Source: Acidovorax sp. GW101-3H11
Lineage (GTDB): Bacteria; Pseudomonadota; Gammaproteobacteria; Burkholderiales; Burkholderiaceae_C
DNA length: 64,000 nucleotides
Assembly: GCF_001633105.1 (NCBI RefSeq)
Contig: NZ_LUKZ01000002.1
Span: 230,926-294,925 of the forward strand
Direction: 5' to 3'
Shown here in pieces: positions 53,760-62,465 of this stretch. Within the stretch, counting starts at the first letter, position 1. Every line of letters begins with the position of its first letter. The notes under the pieces are model-generated. The model worked only from the letters and a program-made list of their open reading frames with translations. It was not told where the DNA came from and did not search any database. A program made the translations under genes and the position numbers.

Positions 53760-54710
53760 ATGTCCGCTGCTGCACCCGCATCCCACCCCTGGCTCTCGCC
53801 CCGCAACCTGCTGTGGGCGTCGGTGGGCGTGGCGGTGGTCACCATCGCGCTCAAGACCTTGGCCTGGGTGGTCACGGGCTCGGTGGGCTTGCTGTCGGAC
53901 GCGATGGAGTCGTTCGTGAACCTGGCCAGCGCCATGTTTGCGCTGGCCATGGTGACGGTGGCCGCCCGGCCTGCGGATGACGACCACCCTTACGGCCACC
54001 ACAAGGCCGAATACTTTTCCTCAGGGTTCGAGGGCATCCTCATCATGGGCGTGTCGGCGGGCATTCTGTGGGCAGCGGGGCACCGTCTGTTTGACCCACA
54101 ACCCATCGAGCAGGTGGGCTGGGGCCTCGCGCTGTCGGTGCTCAGCTCGGCCCTCAACGGGCTGCTGGCCTGGGTGATGTTCCGCTCGGCGCGAGAGCAC
54201 CGCTCCATCGCGCTGGAGGCCGATGCCCGCCACCTGGTCACCGATGTGTGGACCTCGGCCGGTGTGCTGGTGGGCATCGCGGGCGCGGCCCTGACCGGGT
54301 GGCTGTGGCTGGACGCCGTGGCGGCGATTGCCGTGGCCCTGAACATTCTGAAAGAGGGCGTGGAGCTGGTGTGGCGGTCCTCCCAGGGCCTGATGGATTC
54401 GGCCGTGGAGCCCGAGGTGCAGGCCACCATCGACGCCACGCTGCAGCAGTTTGTGGCGGCCCAGGCGCCGGGTGCCGTGCGGTTTGACCATGTCTCCACC
54501 CGCCGCGCGGGCCAGCGCCAGTTTGTGGACATGCACCTGCACATGCCCGCCGACTGGACCCTGCGCCATGCCGCCGAATTGCGTGGTCAGGTGGAGCGCG
54601 CGCTGATGACCGCCGTGCCCGGCCTGCGCGCCACCATCGAGCTGCTGCCCAGCGACGTGGAAGCGCATTTTGACGACCCCCGCGACGATGTGAAGGATGC
54701 CGTGAAGTGA
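53760..54710 (+). CDS. Cation diffusion facilitator family transporter
   Basis: A 316-residue inner-membrane metal/proton antiporter of the CDF (ZitB/FieF) type. The family signature [19 protein letters not shown] is near 40-58, with [14 protein letters not shown] after it and the [18 protein letters not shown] metal-site helix. The cytoplasmic C-terminal domain includes [20 protein letters not shown]. Metal selectivity (Zn, Fe, Mn, Co) is not determinable here. Its stop overlaps the dtd start (GTGA). Confidence 0.92.
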   Translation: MSAAAPASHPWLSPRNLLWASVGVAVVTIALKTLAWVVTGSVGLLSDAMESFVNLASAMFALAMVTVAARPADDDHPYGHHKAEYFSSGFEGILIMGVSAGILWAAGHRLFDPQPIEQVGWGLALSVLSSALNGLLAWVMFRSAREHRSIALEADARHLVTDVWTSAGVLVGIAGAALTGWLWLDAVAAIAVALNILKEGVELVWRSSQGLMDSAVEPEVQATIDATLQQFVAAQAPGAVRFDHVSTRRAGQRQFVDMHLHMPADWTLRHAAELRGQVERALMTAVPGLRATIELLPSDVEAHFDDPRDDVKDAVK

Positions 54711-55159
54711 TCAGCGTATTGCAACGTGTGCGCGAAGCGCGCGTGGATGTGGACGGGCAGACCGTGGGCGCCATCGGCGCGGGCCTGCTGGTGCTGGTGT
54801 GCGCCGAACGCGGCGACACCGAGGCCGAGGCCAACAAACTGCTGGCCAAGCTCCTCAAGCTGCGCATCTTCTCGGACGACGCGGGCAAGATGAACAAAAG
54901 CGTGCAGGACATCGGCGGCGGCCTGTTGCTGGTGAGCCAGTTCACCCTGGCCGCCGACACCACCGGCGGCAACCGCCCCAGCTTCACCCAGGCCGCTGCG
55001 CCCGACGAGGGGCGGCGCCTGTACGACTACTTCGTAGCCCAGGCCCGCCAGGCCCACCCCGTGGTGGCCACGGGCCAGTTTGCGGCCGACATGCAGGTGC
55101 ACCTGGTCAACGACGGGCCGGTGACCATACCGCTGCGCATCGCGCCTGCAGTGGCTTGA
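54707..55159 (+). CDS. dtd: D-aminoacyl-tRNA deacylase
   Basis: A 150-residue enzyme that hydrolyses D-aminoacyl-tRNA. The catalytic [17 protein letters not shown] motif near 75-93 and the [10 protein letters not shown] tail are intact, and [19 protein letters not shown] is the usual N-terminus. It starts at a GTG that overlaps the previous stop codon, so it is translationally coupled to the CDF transporter gene. Confidence 0.96.
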   Translation: MISVLQRVREARVDVDGQTVGAIGAGLLVLVCAERGDTEAEANKLLAKLLKLRIFSDDAGKMNKSVQDIGGGLLLVSQFTLAADTTGGNRPSFTQAAAPDEGRRLYDYFVAQARQAHPVVATGQFAADMQVHLVNDGPVTIPLRIAPAVA

Positions 55160-55160
55160 T

Positions 55161-55220
55161 GGTTATCAAAATTGATAGCTTAAACCGCTTGATGGTCGCG
55201 CGGTAGCGGCCATTTTTGCT
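55161..55220 (-). repeat. Dispersed 55-60 base repeat, copy i
   Basis: Reverse orientation: AGCAAAAATGGCCGCTACCG on the minus strand, then CGCGACCATCAAGCGG and AAGCTATCAATTTTGATAACC-like bases. It lies in the convergent gap between dtd and the TauE-family gene. Confidence 0.8.
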
Positions 55221-55240
55221 TATTTTTTAGCCAGGGCGGT

Positions 55241-55981
55241 TTATTGCCGCCAGAAGAACAGCCCCGCCATCACCAGCCCCGTCAGCACAATGCCGCCGCG
55301 CAGCCAGTCGGCCGGAATGCGCCGCGCCACACGCGCACCGCCATAGCCGCCTGCGGTGGCCGCCACCATCATCATCAGCGCCTGGGGCCACTGCACCACG
55401 CCGCCCGCCGCATAGATCGCCACGGCAATCGCGGTGAGCAGGGCCGACACCCAGTTCTTGAGGCCATTCATGGCGTTCAGGTTGGTTTGCCCCAGCAGGC
55501 CAAACAGCGCCAGCAGCAGGATGCCCAGCCCCCCGTTGAAGTAGCCGCCATAGGCCGCCACCGCCAGCACGCCCACGGTGGCCTTGGCGGTGGACGGCGT
55601 GCCGCCCGCCAGCATCCGGCGCAACTGCGGCCCGAACGCAAACAGCGCCGTGGCCGCCAGCAGCAACCAGGGCACGACGCGGCGGAAGGTGGCATCGGGC
55701 GTGACCAACAGCAGCGCCGCCCCCGCCGCGCCGCCGATGAGCGACAACACCACGAGCAGCCGCATCGACAGCCCCGGCGGCGGCGCGGTGTCCTCCCGGA
55801 ACCCCCAGGCCCCCGCCATGTACCCCGGCAGCAGCGCCACCGTGCCCGTGGCATTGGCCACCACGGGCGGCACGCCGGTGAAGACGAGGGCCGGCAGGGT
55901 CAGAAAGCTGCCGCCCCCGGCGACGGCATTGAGGGCGCCTGCGACGAAGGCGGCGGTGAGTAGCAAAGGCGTGTCGAGCAT
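55241..55981 (-). CDS. TauE/SafE family membrane permease
   Basis: A 246-residue inner-membrane protein with seven to eight helices. It shows the two-repeat family pattern: FVAGALNAVAGGGSFLTLPAL in the first half and GGYFNGGLGILLLALFGLLG in the second. Family members export sulfite or sulfoacetate or have unknown anion cargo. The cargo here is unknown. It is convergent with dtd. Confidence 0.88.
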   Translation of the reverse strand: MLDTPLLLTAAFVAGALNAVAGGGSFLTLPALVFTGVPPVVANATGTVALLPGYMAGAWGFREDTAPPPGLSMRLLVVLSLIGGAAGAALLLVTPDATFRRVVPWLLLAATALFAFGPQLRRMLAGGTPSTAKATVGVLAVAAYGGYFNGGLGILLLALFGLLGQTNLNAMNGLKNWVSALLTAIAVAIYAAGGVVQWPQALMMMVAATAGGYGGARVARRIPADWLRGGIVLTGLVMAGLFFWRQ

Positions 55982-56103
55982 GCACCGATGGTAGGGGGTG
56001 GCGCCACCGCCATTGGCGACGGCGCAGGTGCAACACTTTTTCCTTCCCTGGCGCCTGTCAGGTGCTGGGGCTGGTCAATATGAAAGGGCTACCGTCAGCG
56101 CAA

Positions 56104-57834
56104 TCAGTACAGATAGGCTGCATTGGGCGCGGCGGGTGTTACGCCATCCGTAGCAGTGCTGGTGCCCACGGCCAGGGTGCTGGCATCCCCGGAAAGCGCC
56201 ACGCCAGCGCCGAAGCGCGCAAGTGCGCGCGGTTGGGGCGCCTTGAGGTAGGCCCGGTGTGCCCAGGTGGTGCCGTCACGGCGGTAGATGTTGACGGCCC
56301 CGGCCGCGCTGGCGGCCTGGTTGTTGGCGTCGCCATTGATGCCGGGGGCGTTGCTGGCGTCACTCAAGTCACCCAGGGCGAGTGCGCGGCCATCCGAAGA
56401 AAGCGACAACATGACGCTTGTTGCACGCGATTGGCCATCAGCCTTCACCGACAGAGCAGGCTGCTGCGTCCAGGCGTCCCCCGTGCGTGTGAAGGTTTGC
56501 AGCTCAACGCTGGAGAATCCAGCACCGTCCAGGACGGCCAGCGTGCTTCCGTCCCCGGACAGCGCAAAGGGGTGCTCCCCATCCATTACGTCGGTGGTCT
56601 TGCTCCACACTTGCTTGGGGGAACTCCACGTACCACTGAGTTGTGTCAGGACAGACACGTCGTGCTGGCTGTTCGCTGCGAGGAGTGTGCCATCGCTGGA
56701 CAGGGCTACTACCGCTCCGAAGCGGGCCACACGCCGGTCGGTGCTGCTGCGCGGCAGATGCGCCTGCTCCGCCCAGGCACCGTTGTTGCGGACAAAGGTG
56801 TGAATGGCGCCTAAGCCACCGCCAAAAATGGTATCGGATCCGATGGACATGCTGCCGACCGGGGTTCCCCCACTCCCCGGCGTGAAGTTTGCGCCTTCTT
56901 CAGGTGCTCCCACCGCCAGCAGGTTTCCGTCGGCTGACAGAGCCACGCTGAAGCCAAAGTGTTGGGGGGTGCACGGAAAAACAAACGTGCCCATGACGTC
57001 GAGGCGGCTGCAGGATTCGACTTTCTGCGGAGTGTTGCGTGCTTTGATGTAAGCCTGCTGGCTCCAGGTGCCGCTGCTGCGAGTGAGCAGATAGACCGCT
57101 CCTGCGCCATACGCATCGCGATTGGATGCATCACCATTGATGCCCCGCGCGTTGCTTCTTTCTTCCGGTGCGCCCACAGCCAGCGTATTACCGTCAGTAG
57201 ACAAAGCCACGCTGGCGCCAAAGGCCATTTTGGCGGCGGAGTTGGTGCTTTCAATGCGCGCCTGCTGACTCCAGGTGCCGCCCACTGTATTGCGACTGAA
57301 GACATACACCGCGCCTGCCCCGGCCAACCCGCCTGAGCTGCCCTCGCTCGGAGATCCAACAACCATTGTTGCACCGTCCGCCGACAGGGCAATCACATTT
57401 GTATAGTTGCCAAATCGCGCGGCATTGCCGCCGGCGAGTTCGAGCTTGCCAATGGCCTGTGTGAGGTCGGGGGTGACGGTGGCCGTGAACGGGCCACAGC
57501 CGTTCGCATCGCAGGCACGCAGTCGGTAACTGGCGTTCACACGCTCGTGCAGTAGCTGAGGGGCGAGGCTATGGGCGTAAGAGGTGCTGCCCAGTGCGCC
57601 GCCGAGCTGTGTCTCGGGCAGGGGGCCTGTCGGTCCATCGGGGTCCTCAAACAGTTCATAGCGTGTGGCTCCGGCGCTGGCATTCCAGCTGAAGTTGTAG
57701 CCCTTGACCCCGTAGCCTACGGTGAGGCTGAAAGGTGTGGGGGAGGTCGAGCTTCCGGAGCCGCCGCCGCAGGCTGTCAGTACCAGCGGGATAGCGAGAA
57801 ACAAGCCGTTCAGGGGTTGAAGAATGCGAGGCAT
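56104..57834 (-). CDS. FG-GAP-type seven-repeat beta-propeller lipoprotein (paralog 1)
   Basis: A 576-residue lipoprotein (lipobox VLTA-C near residue 21). An FN3-like domain follows (YELFEDPDGPTGPLPE; YRLRACDANGCGPF), then seven copies of a motif such as FGASVALSTDGNTLAVGAPEE and AGAVYVFSRN..GTWSQQA, consistent with a seven-bladed propeller like integrin alpha. Repeats 4 to 6 are worn. It is 65 bases downstream of paralog 2, same strand. A surface-binding role is inferred. Confidence 0.82.
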   Translation of the reverse strand: MPRILQPLNGLFLAIPLVLTACGGGSGSSTSPTPFSLTVGYGVKGYNFSWNASAGATRYELFEDPDGPTGPLPETQLGGALGSTSYAHSLAPQLLHERVNASYRLRACDANGCGPFTATVTPDLTQAIGKLELAGGNAARFGNYTNVIALSADGATMVVGSPSEGSSGGLAGAGAVYVFSRNTVGGTWSQQARIESTNSAAKMAFGASVALSTDGNTLAVGAPEERSNARGINGDASNRDAYGAGAVYLLTRSSGTWSQQAYIKARNTPQKVESCSRLDVMGTFVFPCTPQHFGFSVALSADGNLLAVGAPEEGANFTPGSGGTPVGSMSIGSDTIFGGGLGAIHTFVRNNGAWAEQAHLPRSSTDRRVARFGAVVALSSDGTLLAANSQHDVSVLTQLSGTWSSPKQVWSKTTDVMDGEHPFALSGDGSTLAVLDGAGFSSVELQTFTRTGDAWTQQPALSVKADGQSRATSVMLSLSSDGRALALGDLSDASNAPGINGDANNQAASAAGAVNIYRRDGTTWAHRAYLKAPQPRALARFGAGVALSGDASTLAVGTSTATDGVTPAAPNAAYLY

Positions 57835-57899
57835 GAAGGGTTTCCTCAGAGTGTTGGGTTTTGACGCGTGGAGTTGGAGGGCGTGCCCAGGATCAATGG

Positions 57900-59924
57900 T
57901 CAGTACAGATACACCGCCCCGACGCTGACGGGAAGGGGCATTGCAGGATAGGCGGGGCTGCCCGAGTTGTCCGCCTGGTTGCCTTGGATGTCTTTGGCCA
58001 GACTGTCTTCGCCCGTGGCGCCCACTGCCAGGGTGGTGCCGTCGCCTGACAAGGCGATGCTGGCGCCAAAGAGGTCCCCCGCATCGGTATTGCTGGCCTT
58101 CAGGTAGGCGCGTTGACTCCAGGTACTGCCACTTCGCTGGTAGACGTAGGCAGCGCCCGCGCCGCCCGCTGAATTGTCCGCCTGCTTGCCATTGATGCCC
58201 CTGGCGCTGCTGGCTTCAGCCATGGCGCCCACGGCCAGAGTATTGCCGTCGGCAGACAGTGCGAGGCTGGATCCATACCAATGGTCCTGGCCGGTGTTGC
58301 TGGCCTTCAGATAGGCCTGCTGGCTCCATGTGCCGCTGCTGCGGGTGAACAGATAGGCGGCGCCTGCACGTGCCAGGGTGCGAGCGCCCGGTGGGTTGTT
58401 GATGCTTGTTCCTGACGCGCTCTCATCCTGGGCTCCCACGGCCAGGGTGTTGCCATCTGCCGAAAGTGCGAGCTTGAGGCCAAACCGGTCGTTGGCGGCT
58501 GTATTGGATGCCTTGACATAGGCCTGCTGGCCCCAGCCGTTGTTGTCCTGGGTGAAGACGTAGACCGCACCGGAGCCGCTGGCCGATTGATCCTGCTGGT
58601 TGCCATTGACGCCGGTGGCGCTGCTGCTCTCCTGCGGAGCCCCCACAGCAAGCGTGCTCCCATCACTCGAGAGCACAACGGATTCGCCAAAGTGTTTCCA
58701 ACGCAGGCTGTTGGTGTTGCTGGCTTTCAGGTAGGCCTGATGGGCCCAGATGCTTCCCCCTCCGGCGCCGCTGCTGCTGCGGGTGTAGGTGTACACCGCG
58801 CCTGAGCGGATGGCCGAGTTGTCGCTCTGATCGCCATTGATACCAGTGGCGTTGCTGCCTTCGCCGGGTGCGCCAACGGCCACCAGGTTGCCATCGGCAG
58901 ACACCGCGACGCTGCTACCGAAGCTTTGGGGGTCGCGTACGTAGTAGCCCATGATGTCAACGCTGTAGTCGGCCTTGGGGCGTGTATTGCTTGCCTTGAT
59001 GTAGGCCTCCTGCACCCACTGAATAGAAAGGCCGTGAGGCAGGGGGCTCCCGATGGCCTTGAAGACGTATGCGGCACCTGCACCCTGGGTCTGGGTATCG
59101 GATGCGTCGCCGTTCACCCCTTTGGCACTGCTGGTCTCGCCGGGGGCGCCTACAACCAGTGTGGACCCGTCGGCAGACAGTGCCAGGCTGGCGCCAAAGC
59201 GGGGGCCGTTGTCCAGGTAGCGTCCGTTGTCGTAGGCCCGGTTGTTGCCAGCCTTGAGATAGGACGCCAGTGTCCACAAGCCGTAGCTATTGTTGCGAGA
59301 GAAAACATAGACGGCGCCTGCGTTCGCGATGGAGTTGTCGGCTTGGTCGCAGGAGGTGGTTGTGGGGCAGGTCCCGTTGCCGCGTTCGCCGGTTGCGCTC
59401 ACAGCCATTACCCTGCCATCGGCCGACAGGGCCACTGCACTCCCAAATGCGTCGAGAGCCTCGCCGTTGCTTGCTTTGAAGTAGCCAATGGCCTGGGTTA
59501 CATCGGGGGTGATGGCGGCAGTGAATGCTCCGCAGCCAGTGCTGTCGCACGCGCGCAGGCGGTAGGTGGCATTCACTCGCTCATGCAGTTGCGCTGACTT
59601 TATCTCGTGGAAAAAGGCGGTAATGGTGTGGTCGTTGGCGCCGCCCACCATCATCTCCGGCTGCGGGCCAGTGGGGCCGTCGGGGTCTTCGAACAGCTCG
59701 TAGCGGGAGGCACCCGCGCTGGTGTTCCATTGGAATTTGTAACCTTTGGTTCCATAGCCCACGGCGAAACCCGATGGCGCCGCAATGCCGGTGGATGGGG
59801 CATCTGAGGCTGAGCCCCCGCCGCAGGCCGCCAGCATCACAGGGACGGCCATCATCAGTGCCCGTGCCAGGTGAGTCGGCCTCGGGGTGGTGGGTGTCTT
59901 GCGAGGTGTGGAGTGTCCGATCAT
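57900..59924 (-). CDS. FG-GAP-type seven-repeat beta-propeller lipoprotein (paralog 2)
   Basis: A 674-residue lipoprotein (lipobox VMLAA-C near residue 36). It shares the FN3-like domain and the seven repeat units of paralog 1, but its repeats are better kept (for example FGASLALSADGSTLVVGAPGE and FGESVVLSSDGSTLAVGAPQE) and it has longer loops (GVNGDASDTQTQGAG). Asp/Asn-rich loops between blades could bind calcium. The start is the ATG at 59924, one codon after an in-frame TTG-CCC. It is the first gene of the pair. Confidence 0.82.
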   Translation of the reverse strand: MIGHSTPRKTPTTPRPTHLARALMMAVPVMLAACGGGSASDAPSTGIAAPSGFAVGYGTKGYKFQWNTSAGASRYELFEDPDGPTGPQPEMMVGGANDHTITAFFHEIKSAQLHERVNATYRLRACDSTGCGAFTAAITPDVTQAIGYFKASNGEALDAFGSAVALSADGRVMAVSATGERGNGTCPTTTSCDQADNSIANAGAVYVFSRNNSYGLWTLASYLKAGNNRAYDNGRYLDNGPRFGASLALSADGSTLVVGAPGETSSAKGVNGDASDTQTQGAGAAYVFKAIGSPLPHGLSIQWVQEAYIKASNTRPKADYSVDIMGYYVRDPQSFGSSVAVSADGNLVAVGAPGEGSNATGINGDQSDNSAIRSGAVYTYTRSSSGAGGGSIWAHQAYLKASNTNSLRWKHFGESVVLSSDGSTLAVGAPQESSSATGVNGNQQDQSASGSGAVYVFTQDNNGWGQQAYVKASNTAANDRFGLKLALSADGNTLAVGAQDESASGTSINNPPGARTLARAGAAYLFTRSSGTWSQQAYLKASNTGQDHWYGSSLALSADGNTLAVGAMAEASSARGINGKQADNSAGGAGAAYVYQRSGSTWSQRAYLKASNTDAGDLFGASIALSGDGTTLAVGATGEDSLAKDIQGNQADNSGSPAYPAMPLPVSVGAVYLY

Positions 59925-60240
59925 GGGCAATGTCCTGTGGTCCTGAGGTGGGAAAGGAGGCGGTGCAAACGGAGGACGATGGGGGCGGGGGAGATGTCAG
60001 CTGTGTGCCCCCAAGTGCCGGAGCCAGGGCCGTGCAGCGTTACAAACGCTTATCCCGAACCTGATCCTTAGCCCTCCCTTGGGTCGAGCTTTTATACCAT
60101 TCGGTAAAAAATAAATGGCAAGAGATACGATTTGTTTCCGGATCTCTGTAGGGGGCTTGGTGGGCAAGATGTGACCCGTGAGGCACGCGCAGCGCCAGGC
60201 CCTGGGCGCTCTATGCCTTTGCCGCTCTACTTGGGCGGCG
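59925..60240. other. Intergenic region before the FG-GAP gene pair (316 bases)
   Basis: It separates ybeY from the FG-GAP gene, both on the minus strand. An AT-rich patch at 60080-60130 contains TTGCCA (60116-60121, minus strand) and TATAAA (60091-60096, minus strand), 19 bases apart, a possible but non-ideal sigma70 promoter for the pair. Nothing else is supported. Confidence 0.35.
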
Positions 60241-60702
60241 CTATTCAGACGCGTACGGGTCCGCAAACCCCAGCTCTTGCAGGATAGCCGTCTCGTACGC
60301 CTCCATCTCCTCGGCATCGGCTTCGCTGGTCTCGTGATCCCACCCCTGGGCGTGCAGCGTGCCGTGCACCAGCATGTGGGCGTAGTGTTCTTCCAGGCCC
60401 TTGTTCTGCTCTTTCGCTTCGCGCTCGATCACGGGGGCGCAGAGCACCAGGTCGGCGGTCACCACGGGCTCCTGGGTGTAGTCAAACGTGAGCACGTTGG
60501 TGGCGTAGTCCTTGTGGCGGTACTCGCGGTTGAGCTGCTGGCCTTCGTCGGCGCCCACGATGCGCACGGTGATCTCGGCGTCGGTGGCCAGCGCATGGCG
60601 GATCCAGCGGGTGACCTTGTGGCGCGGCAGCACGGCGCGGTGTGCTGCTGCGTCGTCGAAGGCGCCAAATTGCAGCGACAAGGAGAGTTGGTTCAATGGC
60701 AT
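60241..60702 (-). CDS. ybeY: Endoribonuclease YbeY
   Basis: A 153-residue zinc endoribonuclease involved in 16S rRNA maturation and ribosome quality control. The zinc-binding [11 protein letters not shown] motif near residues 113-123 is complete, with the [12 protein letters not shown] region before it. It is preceded on the same strand by the PhoH-like gene (63-base gap with a partial repeat), the common ybeZ-ybeY arrangement. Confidence 0.95.
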   Translation of the reverse strand: MPLNQLSLSLQFGAFDDAAAHRAVLPRHKVTRWIRHALATDAEITVRIVGADEGQQLNREYRHKDYATNVLTFDYTQEPVVTADLVLCAPVIEREAKEQNKGLEEHYAHMLVHGTLHAQGWDHETSEADAEEMEAYETAILQELGFADPYASE

Positions 60703-60744
60703 TGTGAGATTTTTGGGCTGCTGTCGCCTGATAGGTAACGTTTG

Positions 60745-60785
60745 TTTGCTATAAAAATAATAGCTTTAATCGCGGCTGCGTGCGG
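60745..60785 (-). repeat. Dispersed repeat, partial copy j
   Basis: GCTATAAAAATAATAGC-like bases (60748-60765 region) and the CGCGATTAAAGC-type left part on the minus strand resemble the right half of the repeat family. It overlaps the last codons of the PhoH-like gene, so the match may be fortuitous. Confidence 0.4.
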
Positions 60786-61722
60786 TTGCCGCGCGGCGCG
60801 GGGCGTCGTAGGCGTCCACGATGCGGGCGACCAGCGGGTGGCGCACCACGTCGGCGCTGGTGAAATGGGTGACGGCGATGCCTTTGACGCGCTTCAGGAC
60901 CCGCTCGGCGTCCACCAGGCCGCTCATGGCGCCCTTGGGCAGGTCGATCTGGCTCACGTCGCCCGTGACCACGGCGCGCGAGCCGAAGCCGATGCGGGTG
61001 AGGAACATCTTCATCTGCTCGGGCGTGGTGTTCTGGGCTTCGTCCAGGATCACAAAGGCGTTGTTCAGCGTGCGCCCGCGCATGAAGGCCAGCGGCGCGA
61101 TCTCGATGGCGTTGCGCTCGAAGGCCTTTTGCACCTTGTCGTGCCCCATCAGTTCGTACAGCGCGTCGTACAGCGGGCGCAGGTAGGGATCCACCTTCTG
61201 GGCCAGGTCGCCGGGCAAAAAGCCCAGGCGTTCGCCCGCCTCGACGGCCGGGCGCGTCAGCACGATGCGCTGCACGGCGCTGCGCTCCAGTGCATCCACG
61301 GCGCAGGCCACGGCGAGGTAGGTCTTGCCCGTGCCGGCGGGGCCGATGCCGAAAGTGATGTCGTGCGTGGCGATGTTCTGCAGGTACAGGTTCTGCGTGG
61401 GCGTGCGCCCACGCAGGTCGGCCCGGCGCGTGTTGAGCACAATCGCGTCGTCCGGCGCTTCCAGCAGCTCGCTGTCGCCCGCCAGCATGAGCTGGATATG
61501 GTCTTCGGGGATGGGGCGCTCGGCGATCTCGTAGAGGGCCTGCAGCAGCTCCATGGCCTGCGTGGCCTTGGCCTTGGGGCCGTCCACCTTGAACTGCTCA
61601 TGCCGATGCGCAATGCTGACCTGCAGCGCCTCTTCGATGGTGCGCAGGTGGGCGTCGGCCGGGCCACACAGGTGGGTGAGCCGGGTGTTGTTGTGGGGAG
61701 TGAAGGTGTGGCGCAGGATCAC
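60766..61722 (-). CDS. ybeZ: PhoH family ATPase (YbeZ-like)
   Basis: A 318-residue protein with an N-terminal KH-like region and a PhoH ATPase core: Walker [12 protein letters not shown] near 125 and Walker [21 protein letters not shown] near 205. [20 protein letters not shown] is a PhoH hallmark. The start is a GTG at 61722, where [15 protein letters not shown] fits the family beginning; no ATG is nearby. It is transcribed with ybeY and likely acts with it in RNA processing. Confidence 0.92.
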   Translation of the reverse strand: MILRHTFTPHNNTRLTHLCGPADAHLRTIEEALQVSIAHRHEQFKVDGPKAKATQAMELLQALYEIAERPIPEDHIQLMLAGDSELLEAPDDAIVLNTRRADLRGRTPTQNLYLQNIATHDITFGIGPAGTGKTYLAVACAVDALERSAVQRIVLTRPAVEAGERLGFLPGDLAQKVDPYLRPLYDALYELMGHDKVQKAFERNAIEIAPLAFMRGRTLNNAFVILDEAQNTTPEQMKMFLTRIGFGSRAVVTGDVSQIDLPKGAMSGLVDAERVLKRVKGIAVTHFTSADVVRHPLVARIVDAYDAPRRAATARSRD

Positions 61723-61814
61723 GCTGATAATTCCCGTCAGGCAATAGAAACGGCCACATGACGAGGCCACGCGGCGGTGCCGCGCGGCAGGCCAGCGTCG
61801 GCAAAAGGACATCA

Positions 61815-62390
61815 ATGATAGGCAAATTGACCGGCACCCTGCTGGAGAAGAATCCCCCCGAGGTGCTGCTGGACTGCCACGGCGTGGGTTACGAGGTGAA
61901 TGTGCCCATGAGCACCTTCTACAACCTGCCCGCCGTGGGCGAACGTGTGAGCCTGCTCACCCAGTTCATTGTGCGCGAGGATGCGCAGCTGTTGTATGGT
62001 TTTGGCACGGCGCAGGAGCGCCAGGCCTTCCGGGAGCTGATCAAGATCTCGGGCGTGGGTCCGCGCACCGCGCTGTCCATCCTGAGCGGCATGGGTGTGG
62101 GCGACCTGGCCCAGGCGATTTCGCTGCAGGAGGCGGGGCGCCTGGTCAAGGTGCCGGGCATCGGCAAGAAGACGGCCGAACGCCTGCTGCTGGAACTCAA
62201 GGGCAAGCTCGGGGCGGACATGGGGGCTGTGCGTGGCGCGGCCACCAGCGATGCGCAGGCCGACATCCTGCAGGCACTGTTGGCTTTGGGCTACAACGAC
62301 AAGGAAGCGGCGGCGGCGCTCAAGGCGCTGCCGGCGGAGGTGGGGGTGAGTGAGGGGATCAAGATGGCGCTGAAGGCGTTGGCGAAGTGA
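61815..62390 (+). CDS. ruvA: Holliday junction branch migration protein RuvA
   Basis: A 191-residue protein that binds Holliday junctions and loads RuvB. The N-terminal [22 protein letters not shown] fold, the central helix-hairpin-helix motifs ([38 protein letters not shown]) and the C-terminal DIII region ([20 protein letters not shown]) are all present. It is divergent from ybeZ. Neither ruvB nor ruvC follows; the next gene is an unrelated lipoprotein. Confidence 0.96.
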   Translation: MIGKLTGTLLEKNPPEVLLDCHGVGYEVNVPMSTFYNLPAVGERVSLLTQFIVREDAQLLYGFGTAQERQAFRELIKISGVGPRTALSILSGMGVGDLAQAISLQEAGRLVKVPGIGKKTAERLLLELKGKLGADMGAVRGAATSDAQADILQALLALGYNDKEAAAALKALPAEVGVSEGIKMALKALAK

Positions 62391-62465
62391 CCGCGCAGGC
62401 CTGTGCAATCAGATGGTTTCAGTGTTCAATGGTAGGTTAGCTCTTGAGTTTTTAGGGAGGATGTG

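Noticed and set aside
59925..60240. Strong sigma70 promoter for the FG-GAP pair
   Set aside because: TTGCCA and TATAAA are present but 19 bases apart, so it is noted only as a possibility within the intergenic entry.
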